Assembly (NCBI GenBank): GCA_913063055.1
Contig: CAJXZK010000036.1
Coordinates: 1 to 32,151 of the forward strand
DNA: 32,151 bases
Direction: 5' to 3'
Source of the DNA: an uncultured bacterium
GTDB lineage: Bacteria; Cyanobacteriota; Vampirovibrionia; Obscuribacterales; Obscuribacteraceae
Shown: in pieces, positions 30,954 to 32,151 of the stretch
Layout: each line of letters begins with the position of its first letter
Position numbering within the stretch: position 1 is the stretch's first letter
The notes under the pieces: generated by a model
Told to the model about the DNA's origin: nothing
Seen by the model: the letters and a program-made list of their open reading frames with translations, nothing else
Databases searched by the model: none
Made by a program: the position numbers and the translations under genes

Positions 30954-31937
30954 TTATTTGGTCTTGTTAGCTATAAATCTGTGCTCGAATAGTTTGTCAC
31001 CATATTTGGTGTAAGTAGGGACATGCAGAATAAGCGATAACTCATGGTCGGATAGCAATTTGGGCTCAAGTGCTGAAGTTTCTGAATAGCTTTTATAGAA
31101 TGGGCCGGTGGGATGAAAGACAATGTGCATGCCGTCGCGGTTAACTAGCGACCAGCGCGGGCCTTCTATCCAGTTGCCATGCTCGTCCTTGCTTACATTG
31201 AATTGGCCATCGCTAGTAAATTTGATTTGTTGCGGAGGAGTGCTTCTTCGTTCGATTTTCCAGCTTGAATCTTTGACCCATTCTCTGGCAGTGAGGCGGT
31301 TGAAAAAGTCGCCTTCAATCGCGCTTAGCTGCTCTCTGCTCGTTTTGTTGTTTTCTTTGGCGTTTGTTAGTGCTTTGTTGCCTGTTTGTGTCCTGGACTG
31401 CGCAGCTGCCGTAGATTCTGAATTTGATTTTGCATTGATTCTAGGAAGATACTTGTGACCAGCTAGGTATAATGTGCCATCGCTGGGCAAGATAAAGCGC
31501 ACGGCGCTGCCGTCTTGTAAGAATATGAAGCCGCCACGCTTATCATTTTTGCGAAAGTTCCATTTGAGGCTGGTTATGCCATTGACAGATTGATAGGGAA
31601 ATTTGCGCGCGCTTTCGCTATCAAAAATGACAGTGCCGCGATTGTCGGTTGGGCTGTTTGCTATATTCCAGTAATCACCAGGGTAGAACCATTCTGCGCC
31701 CGTTAGTTTGTCGAATATTTCGCTTTCGCTGAGGTCTATTATGGCTTTGCTCGGTGCGCTATTCGGTTGGGGTCTTATCGCTGCTGACGGTTTTGCTTTT
31801 GCTGCTATTTTGGCACTAGCTCCGGGCGTCGCCAATACTGAGGCAGCTGCCAGTGCTGAGATAGCTGCTAGTGCCGAAGCAGTTACAACTACTGAAAATG
31901 CTGGACGAACTAGAAGTAGCCTTACTTTTAGGAGCAT
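30954..31937 (-). CDS. Exported protein with two related domains
   Basis: 327 residues. An N-terminal hydrophobic Ala-rich signal (VTASALAAISALAAASVLA) is followed by a Lys/Pro-rich linker. Then come two similar domains: one from about 70 (EIFDKLTGAEWFYPGDYWNI...) and one from about 210 (DFFNRLTAREWVKDSSWKIER...). Each begins F-[DN]-[KR]-L-T-x-x-E-W and continues with short beta strands ending in a W/G-rich turn, like a small lipocalin-type barrel. The two are joined by a Ser/Asn/Lys-rich linker. GGAGA lies about 6 bases before ATG 31937. It is first in the exported-protein operon. Confidence 0.75.
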   Translation of the reverse strand: MLLKVRLLLVRPAFSVVVTASALAAISALAAASVLATPGASAKIAAKAKPSAAIRPQPNSAPSKAIIDLSESEIFDKLTGAEWFYPGDYWNIANSPTDNRGTVIFDSESARKFPYQSVNGITSLKWNFRKNDKRGGFIFLQDGSAVRFILPSDGTLYLAGHKYLPRINAKSNSESTAAAQSRTQTGNKALTNAKENNKTSREQLSAIEGDFFNRLTAREWVKDSSWKIERRSTPPQQIKFTSDGQFNVSKDEHGNWIEGPRWSLVNRDGMHIVFHPTGPFYKSYSETSALEPKLLSDHELSLILHVPTYTKYGDKLFEHRFIANKTK

Positions 31938-32151
31938 CTTGTCTCTCCAGCGCCCGGACGTTCCTGCTTTTCTGCCGGGCTTGCCAATACTAGTTGCAAG
32001 TATACAGGTCTAAGGGGTGGGCTGTCATTTCAAGGAAGGTTTTGTTCCTAGCAGTTTGCTTCAAAGGGCTTATAGTCGCTCAGGAGTCACTGGCTCTTTA
32101 GCTGAGGCAAAATCTAGATTCGCACTTCGATTTCTTAGATCTATACCAGAT
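31938..32151. other. Right-edge region, promoter of the exported-protein operon
   Basis: 214 bases. Both strands are partly open to the edge: the minus strand reads about 26 residues ending in TAA near 32072-32074 (SGIDLRNRSANLDFASAKE...). This could be the tail of a gene lying mainly outside the window. Nothing here decides the strand, and no clear terminator or palindrome was found. Confidence 0.3.

Noticed and set aside
1-32151. tRNA, rRNA, CRISPR arrays, transposase genes
   Set aside because: No tRNA-like T-loop context, no regularly spaced repeats and no transposase-like ORF were seen by reading; a covariance-model scan would be needed to exclude small RNAs.

Overview
This window looks like an accessory-rich stretch of a bacterial chromosome of intermediate GC. 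It has clear Shine-Dalgarno sites, many TTG/GTG starts, and several gene families without recognisable names. Combined with the alkyl sulfatase, HipA, Hsp20 and secreted-hydrolase complement, this would fit a free-living environmental bacterium. Vampirovibrionia/Melainabacteria (Obscuribacterales-like) is my best guess, but it is inference only. No rRNA, tRNA, CRISPR array or intact insertion sequence was seen.

Layout. 1-2453: a histidine kinase (cut by the left edge) with a small Ser-rich protein upstream, divergent from an OmpR-type response regulator. 2719-4266 (minus): a cluster of small genes made of a membrane protein, an orphan member of a small-protein family (family A), a truncated gene and its intact paralogue. 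4470-6424 (plus): a zinc-ribbon sirtuin and an uncharacterised 357-aa protein. 6499-6897: a small conserved-looking protein. 7473-8822: a DUF6880-like protein.

8823-12388 is the most unusual part. A 576-aa protein with a C-terminal HExxH...E zinc-metallopeptidase domain is followed one base later by a family-A protein. Then come an internally deleted remnant of the same large gene and two more family-A genes. I read this as a polymorphic-toxin-like effector with an immunity-gene array. The array is bounded on one side by the DUF6880-like gene and on the other by a decayed copy of that gene's 3' end. Both remnants carry internal deletions whose ends share 5-bp microhomologies.

12389-12787: an orphan HipB-like regulator behind four operator-like palindromes spaced 50, 31 and 50 bp. 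13017-14006: a Gly-rich repetitive protein. 14075-16120: a small secreted protein, then a hipB-hipA operon (minus) with its own inverted-repeat control region. 16325-18528: an SdsA-type alkyl sulfatase followed by a short relic related to the membrane protein at 2719. 18755-20691: a BamE/SmpA-like lone protein, then a MarR regulator and an aldo/keto reductase with palindromic operator candidates. 21026-22561: two uncharacterised proteins. 22641-24400: an esterase and a TPR plus HExxH metallopeptidase, translationally coupled. 25018-26472: three consecutive small heat-shock proteins. 26753-27088: a small unknown protein. 27108-31937 (minus): four exported proteins (duplicated-domain protein, class-3-lipase-like enzyme, BD-FAE-like esterase, propeller-like protein), three of them tightly packed.

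Two themes recur: small-gene families that have duplicated and decayed locally, and toxin/antitoxin-like pairs (HipBA, orphan HipB, metallopeptidase plus family A).
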